NCBI GenBank assembly: GCA_018335755.1
Contig: JAGXRK010000050.1
Span: 62,001-126,000, forward strand
Direction: 5' to 3'
DNA length: 64,000 bases
Source of the DNA: Ignavibacterium sp.
GTDB taxonomy: Bacteria > Bacteroidota > Ignavibacteria > Ignavibacteriales > Ignavibacteriaceae
Shown: positions 43,574 through 53,099 of the stretch, piece after piece
Numbering within the stretch: the stretch's first letter is position 1
Layout of the letters: the number at the start of each line of letters is the position of its first letter
Translations under genes and position numbers: made by a program
Notes under the pieces: model-generated
The model's input: the letters and a program-made list of their open reading frames with translations, nothing else
Database searches by the model: none
What the model was told of the DNA's origin: nothing

Positions 43574-43726
43574 AATTGTAATTATGATGTGTTTTAATAT
43601 TGATTATTATAAAATTTTATTTTTGACTTTTGACCTTAATAAGCTTTATTTTTGAATTATTATAAACTAAAACTAATGTTTGAAAAAACCCTATAATATC
43701 GGACAGATTAAAAGAAAGGATTTGAT

Positions 43727-44257
43727 ATGAATTCTCAAAAATTATCACCAAGATTTCTGATGCTGACAGGATTAATAATCGTTGCTGCAATAGTGAGACT
43801 GCTGCCCCACCCTCCGAACTTTGCACCAATAGCTGCAATGGCTTTATTTGGAGGAGCATACTTCAATAAAAAAGTTTTCGCATTTGCTATTCCGCTTGCC
43901 GCACTGTTTTTAACGGATCTGTTTCTGGGATTTCATAACACAATGTGGGCTGTTTATTTGAGCTTCATCGTAATAGTAGGATTAGGAATGGTAATGCTTC
44001 AAAAAAAATCTGCTTTAAGAGTTGTACTTGCCTCAGTTAGTGCATCAGTATTGTTTTTTATTGTAACCAACTTTGCTTTCTGGGCAACTGATACATTATA
44101 TCCTACCACTGCCGCAGGACTTGCCGCTTGTTTTACTGCTGCAATTCCGTTCTTTCATAATACTTTAATAGGAGATTTATTCTTCACAGGTGTTATGTTT
44201 GGTGTGTTTGAACTGGCAAAAGCAAAATTCCCTGAGCTTGTAAGAGTTAAAGTTTAA
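43727..44257 (+). CDS. DUF6580-like polytopic membrane protein, candidate ECF-type S-component-like transporter
   Basis: RLLPHPPNFAPIAAMALFGGAYF...AIPLAALFLTDLFLGFHNTMWAVYLSF...FFHNTLIGDLFFTGVMFGVFE; downstream of the B12-riboswitch receptor gene. Confidence 0.65.
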   Translation: MNSQKLSPRFLMLTGLIIVAAIVRLLPHPPNFAPIAAMALFGGAYFNKKVFAFAIPLAALFLTDLFLGFHNTMWAVYLSFIVIVGLGMVMLQKKSALRVVLASVSASVLFFIVTNFAFWATDTLYPTTAAGLAACFTAAIPFFHNTLIGDLFFTGVMFGVFELAKAKFPELVRVKV

Positions 44258-44268
44258 GAGTACTAAAA

Positions 44269-44302
44269 AACCTTCAAGGTTTTAATACACACCTTGAAGG
44301 TT
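44269..44302 (-). terminator. Perfect 12-bp inverted repeat, probable terminator between convergent genes
   Basis: aaccttcaaggt...accttgaaggtt with 10-nt loop; short U tract on minus strand. Confidence 0.6.
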
Positions 44303-44324
44303 AAACCATACAAAGAAAAATACT

Positions 44325-45386
44325 TTACTTACGGTTACGTTTCCCTCTTTCATAAGCAAACATAACAATTTTTTTTAGTGCGGCTGCGTAAGACAAACCA
44401 GAGGTTGCAGCAGAACGCATAAACCCGGCACCTTCTGTAAGATCAGGATTAGGATTAACCTCAAGAACATATAATTTATTATCTTTTGATAATCTCATAT
44501 CAACCCTGGAGTAGTCTCTTACACCCATTACCTTAAAGGCAGAAAGCGCCATCTGTTTTGCTTTTTCTTCAACCCTCTTTGGAAGCTTAGCCGGGCAAAT
44601 AGGAATAGTTTTATGATATGATTCGTGAAGAGGATCCCATTTAGCCTGATAGCTTACAATATTGTACAAATGGTCAGGCATTTTTTTGAAATCGATCTCA
44701 CTGATAGGAAGTACTTTTGGTTTCTTATCACCTAATACTGCAACATTCAATTCCCTGCCATCAATAAACTCTTCACATAATGCAGGCTGGTTGAAATACT
44801 GGAATATATATTCTATCCTGTCTTTCAACTCGGTTTCATTTCTTACTATAGATTCATTTTCAATGCCCACGCTCGCATCTTCATATGCAGGTTTTACTAT
44901 AACCGGATATTTAAGGTGACTTTTATATGCTTTAGCCTTCTTTCTAAAAACTTTGAACCTTGGCGTTCCTATTCCATACTCCCTTAAAATCCTCTTGGTA
45001 AGTGCTTTACTCTGGCAATTAGCCAAAGCTAACGGAGTGGCTCCTGTATAGGGTATTCCAAGAAGCTCATACAATCCTACAATATTCATTTCATAGCGGG
45101 CAATTTCCTTATAAATTTCAACGAAATTAAAAATTACATCAGGTCTGTTTTTGTTAATCTCATCAATTATTATTTGAAAGTTATCCATTATGTTAAGTGT
45201 GTAAGCATCCAGCCCGACTTTTGAAAGTTTTTTTGCCATCATTTCATACTCTTCCATCGGAGTGAGGTTCTCTACTTCAAAATACTCCTTAAAATCGCCT
45301 ACTTTTTCCGTTGATTCGGGAGTTTTGTAAAATTCAGGGTGCGCTTCATTATAAACTATGGCAACTTTAATTTTTTTCTCTTTCAT
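44325..45386 (-). CDS. D-Ala-D-Ala ligase-like ATP-grasp enzyme
   Basis: KVAIVYNEAHPEF, GIPYTGATPLALANCQSKALTKRILREYGI, YPVIVKPAYEDASVGIENESIV, EVNPNPDLTEGAGFMRSA. Start moved to MKEKKIK (45386). Confidence 0.85.
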   Translation of the reverse strand: MKEKKIKVAIVYNEAHPEFYKTPESTEKVGDFKEYFEVENLTPMEEYEMMAKKLSKVGLDAYTLNIMDNFQIIIDEINKNRPDVIFNFVEIYKEIARYEMNIVGLYELLGIPYTGATPLALANCQSKALTKRILREYGIGTPRFKVFRKKAKAYKSHLKYPVIVKPAYEDASVGIENESIVRNETELKDRIEYIFQYFNQPALCEEFIDGRELNVAVLGDKKPKVLPISEIDFKKMPDHLYNIVSYQAKWDPLHESYHKTIPICPAKLPKRVEEKAKQMALSAFKVMGVRDYSRVDMRLSKDNKLYVLEVNPNPDLTEGAGFMRSAATSGLSYAAALKKIVMFAYERGKRNRK

Positions 45387-45465
45387 ACTTAAAAAATAAT
45401 TATAAAAGACTTTATATAAAACTTGAACTTTCATTAAGTTTGTGCTCACCAATAAGAAAACTATA

Positions 45466-46302
45466 ATGAGCTTTTATCCTCAACCATATAAATATCAATG
45501 TGGACCTTTCGCTCTGAAGTATGCCCTGGTAATGCTTGGCAGATTTGAAAGTGAAAATCAGATTGCAGTTAAAGCAGGAAGCACCTGGTGGTATGGAACT
45601 GATGAGATAGGGCTTGCCAAAGCTGCAAAATACTACAACTGCAAGATGCGATACTTCAGACGTGAAAAGCCACAGGATGCAATAAAAATTCTAACAGAGA
45701 ACTTAAAAAAAGGTTTTCCCTGTATTTTGAGTGTGGATAACTGGGAGCACTGGTTCACAGTAGTTAATGTGCAACAAAGAAAGTTTATAGTTACAGATAG
45801 TTCGCTAGATAAGGTTATTACAATCTACAATCCAAACCAGCTCTTAAAGCGATGGAAATATTATGATGATGATGATGACGAAATCAGTTATGACGGTTAT
45901 GCAATTATTCCTCAGTTTAAAGTTACAACTAAAGCAAAATTCACTCTTGAGCAAGCCCGCTATGTAATGGATACACGAAATCAGAAACTCTCAAAAAAAT
46001 GGGATGCTTACTTTAACGATCTGATAGCCATTTGCCATCCAAGACACGCAAACACAACTCATTTAATTTCCTTCAGGGATTTTCTGAGACGTTATGAAAA
46101 GCTGTTAGTGACCCAGGTTGCAAACTGGCACGGTACACCAACAGTTCGTGAACTTAAAAAGATACTTAGCAATTTCCAGTTTATGGCTGATGTTTATGAC
46201 CTTGTAATTCACGCTGATGAACAGAAAAAAGCATTGATAGATCTTGCTTCTATTTTGATGATGTATGCCTGCGGTAAATATGGTATGGATGAAATATACT
46301 AA
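45466..46302 (+). CDS. C39-like (papain-fold) cysteine peptidase
   Basis: YKYQCGPFALKYALVMLGRF (catalytic Cys), EHWFTVVNVQQRKFIVTDSS (His, Asp). Start set to MSFYPQP (45466). Confidence 0.75.
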   Translation: MSFYPQPYKYQCGPFALKYALVMLGRFESENQIAVKAGSTWWYGTDEIGLAKAAKYYNCKMRYFRREKPQDAIKILTENLKKGFPCILSVDNWEHWFTVVNVQQRKFIVTDSSLDKVITIYNPNQLLKRWKYYDDDDDEISYDGYAIIPQFKVTTKAKFTLEQARYVMDTRNQKLSKKWDAYFNDLIAICHPRHANTTHLISFRDFLRRYEKLLVTQVANWHGTPTVRELKKILSNFQFMADVYDLVIHADEQKKALIDLASILMMYACGKYGMDEIY

Positions 46303-46472
46303 TGAGTTATAACTCAAGTTCAATATAAAGTATAACACTAAATTACGTAAAGAGAGTATGTTTAAGTTAATTCCTATGATCGCTTTAAGGATAATGTACC
46401 CTGAAAACTCCTTAATATTTTAGGTTTTTTGATTTTTTAATTCAACTTGCTAAGTAAAAATCTGGTAAAAAA

Positions 46473-47030
46473 ATGAGAAGACATCCACTGATACTTAAAA
46501 AAGAATCTTCAGTATTACTCATTGTAGACCTTCAGGAAAGAATATTGCCTGTAATCAGAGATATTGAAACTGTATTAGAAAATACAGTTAAGTTAATAAA
46601 GGGTTTTAAAGCTATCCAGCTGCCAATTTACTTCACTGAACAGTATCCCAAAGGCTTAGGTGCAACATCACAAAGGATATTAGATGAACTTGGAGGATAT
46701 TCTGCTATTAACAAAATGAGTTTTAGCTGTTCGGGAGCAGAAAATTTATTTGAGGAGTTTTATAAAAAGAAATTGTTCCAGATAATAGTTTGCGGAGTTG
46801 AGTCTCACGTTTGTGTTCAACAAACTGTTTTAGATTTACTTGCAAACAACTTTCAGGTTAATCTGACGGCTGATGCTATATCATCAAGAAAAGAAACAGA
46901 CTACAAAATAGCTTTGCAGAGAATGAGAACATTAGGGGCACAAGTTACAACAACAGAATCTGTTTTATTTGAGCTTCTTGAAGTTTGCGGTACACCGGAG
47001 TTCAAAGAAGTATCCAAAATTGTAAAATAA
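46473..47030 (+). CDS. Isochorismatase family cysteine hydrolase
   Basis: LLIVDLQERILPVI, ITVCGVESHVCVQQTVLDLL-type motif (IIVCGVESHVCVQQTVLDLL), VNLTADAISSRKETD. Confidence 0.9.
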   Translation: MRRHPLILKKESSVLLIVDLQERILPVIRDIETVLENTVKLIKGFKAIQLPIYFTEQYPKGLGATSQRILDELGGYSAINKMSFSCSGAENLFEEFYKKKLFQIIVCGVESHVCVQQTVLDLLANNFQVNLTADAISSRKETDYKIALQRMRTLGAQVTTTESVLFELLEVCGTPEFKEVSKIVK

Positions 47031-47056
47031 AAGCCGGAAAATTTACCGGCTTTATT
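47031..47056. terminator. Bidirectional terminator-like hairpin between convergent genes
   Basis: aagccgg-aaaattta-ccggctt flanked by A-rich and T-rich sides. Confidence 0.65.
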
Positions 47057-47067
47057 ATAAGATTAGC

Positions 47068-47787
47068 TCAATCGAACAGATGTTCGAGTTCTTGGTACTT
47101 ATTATGTACCTCTTCAATAAGATCATCAATTTTTTCTAAGTCGTTATTCTGCGCAGCGACCATAAATTCTTCCGTAGCAGTAAAAAGATTCTCTACTAAA
47201 TACAAATATTCGTCTTTTTTATTAAGCGCTCTCCCTGGAATATCAGATGATTTAATTATTCCGGCTTTTCCGTAAAGATCTGATGATGCTTCCTTAAGTT
47301 TGATGTAATCTTTCTCAGGATAATAGTAATGATAAATCATGTACAATGTCTGATGGTAGTCATCTATTTCTTTCGACATTGGCTTAATTATCCGGACTAG
47401 CATCTCAAAATCTGAATGGAGATCTTCAGCTGCATTTAGCATAGACTGATCATCATCACTTGTGGCAGCTCTGTTATATGATTCAACCGAGGAGCGTAAT
47501 TTTTCAGTCCCTTCTTTCCACTTTTCCTCCTTATCCCTGAGGATTCCCGAAAGTTTAATTTCGAATATTTTTTCTGCACCGGCATTTACATCATCCTTAA
47601 ATCCCTTGAGCATCTTAATGTCTTTATTCGGAAATGCTGTGTGCCAGATTTGATATATAACATCGTGAAAGGCAAAAAGTTCGGGAACATTCCAACTCGT
47701 TTCAGATGACTTAGGATCTTCTTGTGACTGTAAAGTTAAGCAGGATACAAGCAGCAAAAGAATTACCAGTATATGTTTTTGTTTCAT
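47068..47787 (-). CDS. Hypothetical exported helical protein
   Basis: Signal peptide MKQKHILVILLLLVSCLTLQS then all-helical sequence; lipobox-like LVSC. Confidence 0.5.
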   Translation of the reverse strand: MKQKHILVILLLLVSCLTLQSQEDPKSSETSWNVPELFAFHDVIYQIWHTAFPNKDIKMLKGFKDDVNAGAEKIFEIKLSGILRDKEEKWKEGTEKLRSSVESYNRAATSDDDQSMLNAAEDLHSDFEMLVRIIKPMSKEIDDYHQTLYMIYHYYYPEKDYIKLKEASSDLYGKAGIIKSSDIPGRALNKKDEYLYLVENLFTATEEFMVAAQNNDLEKIDDLIEEVHNKYQELEHLFD

Positions 47788-48265
47788 AATATCCCTTTAA
47801 ATATATGATAAATGTGTAGTTCAAAATTATAAAAAATAATTTACTTAAAAAGCGGTTTCTAGTATGATTTAATCACTAATTAACAGATTAGAATATGACA
47901 GAATCAAGAAGGTAAGATTAAATCGTAAATAAATTTGACAATCCGTTATTTTTACTCATCCGGTTATTTACAATTATTATAACTTTTATTTGGTATTACT
48001 CATCTAATCCAATATTCGTCATAAAAAATAAAATCAGACCTTAAAAAATACAGTTAAATATTTATTTCACACTAACAACAAAGAATGGAAAAATGACAAA
48101 AAATTGCCTCATAAAGGGACATTCCTTTTGTTTTTTACAAAAATTACATTTTCTGAAAAGGTTAAAATAATTAAGCATTTAGTCGTTTTGGGGAAATTTC
48201 CAGTACCTGTTGATTTCTGGCATAAGTGTTGAATAAAGAGAAACGAATTAGACTAAATATATGAA

Positions 48266-49495
48266 GTGATTAACAACATTCAACTAGATTTAACTGAAAT
48301 TATCAAAGATTTTTTTTATGCTGAGCAGGTAGAAGAACTATCTAACCAATTAAACTTTGATAAACACATTCCTGAATCCGGTGCTGCTGAGAAGGATGAT
48401 TTGAATAATAGCAGCTTTTCATTCGGACCGGAAACTAAAGTAAATATCGATTTGATTGTTACTTATGCTTCCACAAGAATTAATGAAGATAATTTCCTTG
48501 CTCTTCTTTTAGTACTTAGCAATTCAGCTGTCACTTATGGTGATTTTAATTCTGCATTAGATCTTTGCGATAAAATTATTTCCTTTTCTGCAGACAATAC
48601 TCTTTTATCAAATCTTTCGGCGAACGCTTATTTACTGATGGGTGAAATTTACAGCAGACAGGCAAACTGGGAATTAAGTTTTTCAAAAATAGATAGTGCA
48701 AGAAACTTGTTCATCACTTTAAATGATAATGTTGGAGTGGCCAGATCTGAGAATCTTTTAGGAACAATTTATGGTGACCTGGGCGATTTATCCAAAGCTG
48801 TTGAGCATTTTGAAACTGCACTTTCTCTTACAAACAATCTTGATAATTATTCCTTTACCGGAAAAATTGAAATTAACCTTGGTATAGTTAATACTATTCA
48901 GGGAAATTATAATAATGCTGTTTCTTATTTCAAAAGAGCACTGCTAAATTTCGAAAAAATAAATGAAGTAAAGAGAATCTCCGAAATAAATCATAATATG
49001 GGAATGGTTTACACAAAGAAAAACGATTTCAATAGTGCGCTTAAACATTTTGATGATAGTATTCTGCTTGCAATTAAAAGCGGATATATGCAAACCTGCG
49101 GAATGGCATATTTGAGCAAAGCTTATGTCTATTCTCAAATGAAAGATTACAAATTAAGTCTAGCATTTGCAGGTAAGGCTATGGATATAGCTTATAAATT
49201 AGACGATAAGCTTACAATCGCGGAAGTTTACAAAATAAAAGGTATTATTCACAGAGAATCAAAAAACTTCGGGGCATCGGAAAATCTTCTTCTTACAAGT
49301 CTTAGAATAAATTCTGAAACAGGCAACAAACTAAATGAAGCAGAAACATACCATGAGCTCGGAATACTATATAAAGACATGGGGATGATTGAAAAAAGTA
49401 AGGCTAACTTAGATAAAGCACTTGATTATTTCAAAAAGATAAGTGCGGAGCCAGAAATCAAAAAACTGGAATCGATATTAAAATTTCTGATCTAG
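48266..49495 (+). CDS. TPR repeat protein
   Basis: Repeated TPR signatures: VARSENLLGTIYGDLGDLSKAVEHFETALSL, GKIEINLGIVNTIQGNYNNAVSYFKRALL, SEINHNMGMVYTKKNDFNSALKHFDDSILL; GTG start, no signal peptide. Confidence 0.8.
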   Translation: MINNIQLDLTEIIKDFFYAEQVEELSNQLNFDKHIPESGAAEKDDLNNSSFSFGPETKVNIDLIVTYASTRINEDNFLALLLVLSNSAVTYGDFNSALDLCDKIISFSADNTLLSNLSANAYLLMGEIYSRQANWELSFSKIDSARNLFITLNDNVGVARSENLLGTIYGDLGDLSKAVEHFETALSLTNNLDNYSFTGKIEINLGIVNTIQGNYNNAVSYFKRALLNFEKINEVKRISEINHNMGMVYTKKNDFNSALKHFDDSILLAIKSGYMQTCGMAYLSKAYVYSQMKDYKLSLAFAGKAMDIAYKLDDKLTIAEVYKIKGIIHRESKNFGASENLLLTSLRINSETGNKLNEAETYHELGILYKDMGMIEKSKANLDKALDYFKKISAEPEIKKLESILKFLI

Positions 49496-49509
49496 TAAAT
49501 AAAAAAAAA

Positions 49510-49539
49510 GCCTGTCTTTATTTCTAATCAAAGACAGGC
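49510..49539 (-). terminator. Intrinsic terminator downstream of the Yip1 gene
   Basis: gcctgtcttt...aaagacaggc perfect 10-bp arms; minus-strand U tract from 49500-49509. Confidence 0.85.
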
Positions 49540-49561
49540 CACTTTAATAAATATTTCAGCG

Positions 49562-50164
49562 TTACATTCCCCTAAAACCATCCATCATCATTCCACCAAA
49601 AGCAATTGCTCCAACGATCATTCCAATTACAAAATAAACTACAATTGAAACAATTATAACAACTATAAAGTAACCTACAAGTTTATCCTGTGGAGTTTCC
49701 TTTACAATTTTAAGTCCTAAGTAAAGAAGGAATAATCCATAAATGCTACCAATAATACCAAGGAAACCAAGTACTGGAATTATCTGAAATATTCCAGCAA
49801 CCCATGCAGCGGTATATGAGTACACGACTACTTTGAGAGAAGCTAACATATCCTTTTTTGCGCCGAAAGATGGTGCCAGAGCATCAACAATAAATGCAAG
49901 CAGATAAACTGCACCAACCGTCATCGCATAGTATAAAACCAGATATAATAAACCTCGTCCGATTGGCATTTTATAAGAGCCAAAAGGTCCTAAGGAAATA
50001 CCCACAAGTGATTGTCCTATAAATCCCGCAACTGCTGGAATAAGTGCGAGTATAAGAACATACCTGGTGAACAAATCGCTAACAGATGTTTGTTCAATCT
50101 TAATCACTTCCCATTCTGTTTTAGGTGTGATAAGAATATTTTTTGCACGTTCGAAAAGATTCAT
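49562..50164 (-). CDS. Yip1 family membrane protein
   Basis: MNLFERAKNILITPKTEWEVIKIEQTSVSDLFTRYVLILALIPAVAGFIGQSLVG; 5 TM. Confidence 0.8.
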   Translation of the reverse strand: MNLFERAKNILITPKTEWEVIKIEQTSVSDLFTRYVLILALIPAVAGFIGQSLVGISLGPFGSYKMPIGRGLLYLVLYYAMTVGAVYLLAFIVDALAPSFGAKKDMLASLKVVVYSYTAAWVAGIFQIIPVLGFLGIIGSIYGLFLLYLGLKIVKETPQDKLVGYFIVVIIVSIVVYFVIGMIVGAIAFGGMMMDGFRGM

Positions 50165-50206
50165 ACTGTACTCCTTTTGATATGAATGAATAATAAAAAG
50201 AAATTT

Positions 50207-50866
50207 TTATTCGGAAATAGCTCCGGCTTCTCTCATTTCTTCGAGTTTACTAATATCTATTTGACCAACGGCATCTTTAATTAATTGTGCCGTTACATTG
50301 TAACCGCTGACCGAAACCATAAATCTACCAGAAACTAAAACTTCAAAGCTGCCGTTTTGATTTGTTGTGTTAAATTTTTCGAATGCTTTATGACCTTTAT
50401 AATTTAAGGTTTTTTCATAACCAGCTTCGGTTTCCTTATCAATCTCAGTCATTGCCCATCCCCAGGCAGCCCAACCGCCCAAACCAATTGCACCACTCAA
50501 ATCAGTAATTTCGATATTTATTCTGTTGGAATAATCCTCCGTATTATAATCTGCAGTTGCTTTTGAGATTGTGAAGCCCATCGCTCCACTTTTTTCTCCT
50601 TCGGCATTAGTTCTTTTTAACTCGCCTAGTGATTCCGGCAGCAGTGCTCTTAAATCCCTGAAATCAACCACCTCATATTTTTTCCCTTCTTCAATACTTT
50701 TTTGTACATTTTTTAAATTATCTACAAATTCATCCAGTGCTTTTATCCCGGTTTTTTCTTCGGATTCAATTTTTGGTTTATCTACCGGTTTGTCTTCTGC
50801 CGTTTTTCCGCAGAAATTTAATAAAAGAAATGCTGGGAGTATGAGAATTAAGATATGTTTATTCAT
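50207..50866 (-). CDS. Hypothetical lipoprotein
   Basis: Lipobox FLLLNFCGK; downstream of Yip1 gene orientation. Confidence 0.55.
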   Translation of the reverse strand: MNKHILILILPAFLLLNFCGKTAEDKPVDKPKIESEEKTGIKALDEFVDNLKNVQKSIEEGKKYEVVDFRDLRALLPESLGELKRTNAEGEKSGAMGFTISKATADYNTEDYSNRINIEITDLSGAIGLGGWAAWGWAMTEIDKETEAGYEKTLNYKGHKAFEKFNTTNQNGSFEVLVSGRFMVSVSGYNVTAQLIKDAVGQIDISKLEEMREAGAISE

Positions 50867-51057
50867 CGGGTTGTCTCCTCTAATATTATTATATCGGACA
50901 GTTAGATTAAAAATATATCAAACTTAATATACAAATTAAGGTGTTATTAAACGTGGTTGACGAATTATTTTTAATTTTAATAAATAAAACTAAAAGAAAA
51001 CAGATATGTAATGCAAGAGTTAAGTATTATTTAACTTCGATTTTTCAAGAATGGTAA

Positions 51058-52239
51058 TTAAAAAGAAAATTTAACTCTCACAAAAATGGAAGAGCCTGAA
51101 TCTCCGAATTCACTGAATTTCGACCCACCGAATATAAAACCGGTAAGATATAAATCAAGATCAGTTATTAACGAATATGTTGCCGAAGGAACAATTACAT
51201 ATGACTTATCATCAGGATTGAATATTCCTAAAATTACACCTCTTAATAGCGGAGTAAATTGATATGCAAACTCCTGGAAGATTGACCAGCGTGCAGGTGT
51301 CAGCATATCTAATCGAATTGCTTCCTTTTGATAAACTGAAGCATTCTTATTTGTTCCGTTGCTGTTAAATAATAATTCTGTATGAATGTAAAATGAATTT
51401 GGAAATGTGTAATCTCCTGAGATTACAAGTGAACCATAAAGATTATCAGATGTCAAAGGCTCAATATTGTTAAGCTGAAAAAAAGGTGAATCATATTCTT
51501 GTTTTGGAGCTTGCGAAATCAGAACTTCTCCACGAAATCCTGCATCTATTATATCACCAACCCATCCTCCACCAAATACCCAGCGTTCTTTTTTATAACC
51601 GGCAATTAAATTAAAATCATAATTCCATTGATTAAATGAGATTAAACCGGCAGCAGTAAAATCCGCTTTGTCTTTTCCCGGACTAACAGCCAGTTCCACT
51701 TTTGTAACCGGACCTGTGTAGTATTGAATTCTAACTGCATCCGCTCCGGGCATTTCTTCGTAATCAAAATCAAGAACCTCTTTCGGATTAAATAAATCAA
51801 TTGGATTCCATGCCCAGCTTGTGCCCCAGGCAATTCTTTGTCTTCCAACTGTAAGTTGCCAGTTATCTTTAACATAATCCAGCCATAGTCTGTCAATTTC
51901 AGCATAACCGACAGTTTTCTTTTTATCCCAAAGTATAACATCCAGGTTAACAAGTCCTTGTTTTGATTTAACCAGATTTGAGTAGAAGGGAATATTCTCA
52001 ACAGATCCACCGTAGAAAAACCTTGTTCTAAATTCCAGTGCAGCAGTTAATGATTGAGCAGGATACCATCTGGTATTCAATCTTAAATGAATCAAATGAT
52101 CGTTAAATCTTTCATTAAAGATTGGATACTGCACAGAACTGAACAGATATTTAGTATATCCATTGTAATCAAATGATGATAGTTGAGCAAAAGAAACGTT
52201 TACCGAAAATAACAATATGATTAATAACTTATTCTGCAT
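51058..52239 (-). CDS. Outer-membrane beta-barrel protein (DUF1302/alginate-export-like pattern)
   Basis: Signal peptide; LRLNTRWYPAQSLTAALEFRTRFFYGG, LWLDYVKDNWQLTVGRQRIAWGTSWAWNPIDLFNPKE, terminal SIFVRVKFSF. Confidence 0.65.
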   Translation of the reverse strand: MQNKLLIILLFSVNVSFAQLSSFDYNGYTKYLFSSVQYPIFNERFNDHLIHLRLNTRWYPAQSLTAALEFRTRFFYGGSVENIPFYSNLVKSKQGLVNLDVILWDKKKTVGYAEIDRLWLDYVKDNWQLTVGRQRIAWGTSWAWNPIDLFNPKEVLDFDYEEMPGADAVRIQYYTGPVTKVELAVSPGKDKADFTAAGLISFNQWNYDFNLIAGYKKERWVFGGGWVGDIIDAGFRGEVLISQAPKQEYDSPFFQLNNIEPLTSDNLYGSLVISGDYTFPNSFYIHTELLFNSNGTNKNASVYQKEAIRLDMLTPARWSIFQEFAYQFTPLLRGVILGIFNPDDKSYVIVPSATYSLITDLDLYLTGFIFGGSKFSEFGDSGSSIFVRVKFSF

Positions 52240-52319
52240 TTCAATACTTTCTTACCATATCGATTGGATTATTGATTGATTGAATGATTGATTTAAGTCA
52301 ATTATTCAAGAGTATTGGT

Positions 52320-53009
52320 TTATAAAGTTGCAATTTCATCCTTCTCAACTGCTCCATCATGCAGAGTAATTACACGGTGTGCTCTGTCAATTACTCTTTG
52401 ATCATGAGTTGAAAAGACAAAAGTCATATTAAAATCTTTATTAAGGTTTTCCATCAGATCAAGTAAAGAATCAGCAGTAGCCGAATCAAGATTAGCCGTC
52501 GGTTCATCAGCAAGAACAAATGACGGCTTGGAAGCAAGTGCTCTTGCTACTGCAATCCTTTGCTGTTGGCCACCTGAAAGTTCGGATGGTCTGTTATTGA
52601 CTCGATCACCTAATCCGACTGCTCTCAATAATTCGATTGCACGTTTTTCTCTTACTGATTTACTCAATCCCTGTAACAGCATAATAAACTCAACGTTTTC
52701 TTTTGCAGTAAACACAGGTATTAAATTATATGCCTGAAAGACAAATCCAATGTGATGTAATCTGAAGTTGACCAATTCATCAGGTTTGTAAGTTGATATA
52801 TCAACATTATCAACAATTACACTACCGGAACTAGGGACATCAAGTCCGCCAATAATATTGAGCAATGTCGTCTTTCCGGAACCGGAAGGTCCTACAATTG
52901 AAGTAAATTCTCCTGCTTCAATTTTTAAATCAACTTCATTTAGAGCTTTAACAGGAACTGCTGTTCCATCATACACTTTTGTTACTTTGTTTATCTGAAT
53001 TAACGACAT
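52320..53009 (-). CDS. LolD/MacB-type ABC transporter ATP-binding protein
   Basis: GPSGSGKTTLLNIIGGLD (Walker A), LSGGQQQRIAVARALASKPSFVLADEPTANLD (signature, Walker B). Confidence 0.93.
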   Translation of the reverse strand: MSLIQINKVTKVYDGTAVPVKALNEVDLKIEAGEFTSIVGPSGSGKTTLLNIIGGLDVPSSGSVIVDNVDISTYKPDELVNFRLHHIGFVFQAYNLIPVFTAKENVEFIMLLQGLSKSVREKRAIELLRAVGLGDRVNNRPSELSGGQQQRIAVARALASKPSFVLADEPTANLDSATADSLLDLMENLNKDFNMTFVFSTHDQRVIDRAHRVITLHDGAVEKDEIATL

Positions 53010-53099
53010 TTTATTCTCCTTTTTTAACTACAAAGACACATAAGGTCACAATAGAAATTCAAAACTATTAGTTCTATGTGCCTATTTGGTCCAATTGAT

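Noticed and set aside
45862-45880. atgatgatgatgatgac run (poly-Asp in the C39-like protein) as a functional microsatellite
   Set aside because: Only about five codons, in-frame in a surface-loop-like position; too short to claim phase variation.
47788-48265. Large intergenic gap as a candidate structured ncRNA
   Set aside because: AT-rich without convincing GC-rich stems by eye; needs RNA-seq or covariance search before any claim.
51642-52010. 122-aa minus-strand ORF overlapping the beta-barrel gene in another frame
   Set aside because: Alternative frame of 51058-52239, which has the signal peptide and beta-barrel pattern; no independent evidence.
52258-52310. GATTG-rich stretch as a CRISPR array or direct-repeat origin
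   Set aside because: No regular repeat/spacer structure, too short, and no cas genes in the window.
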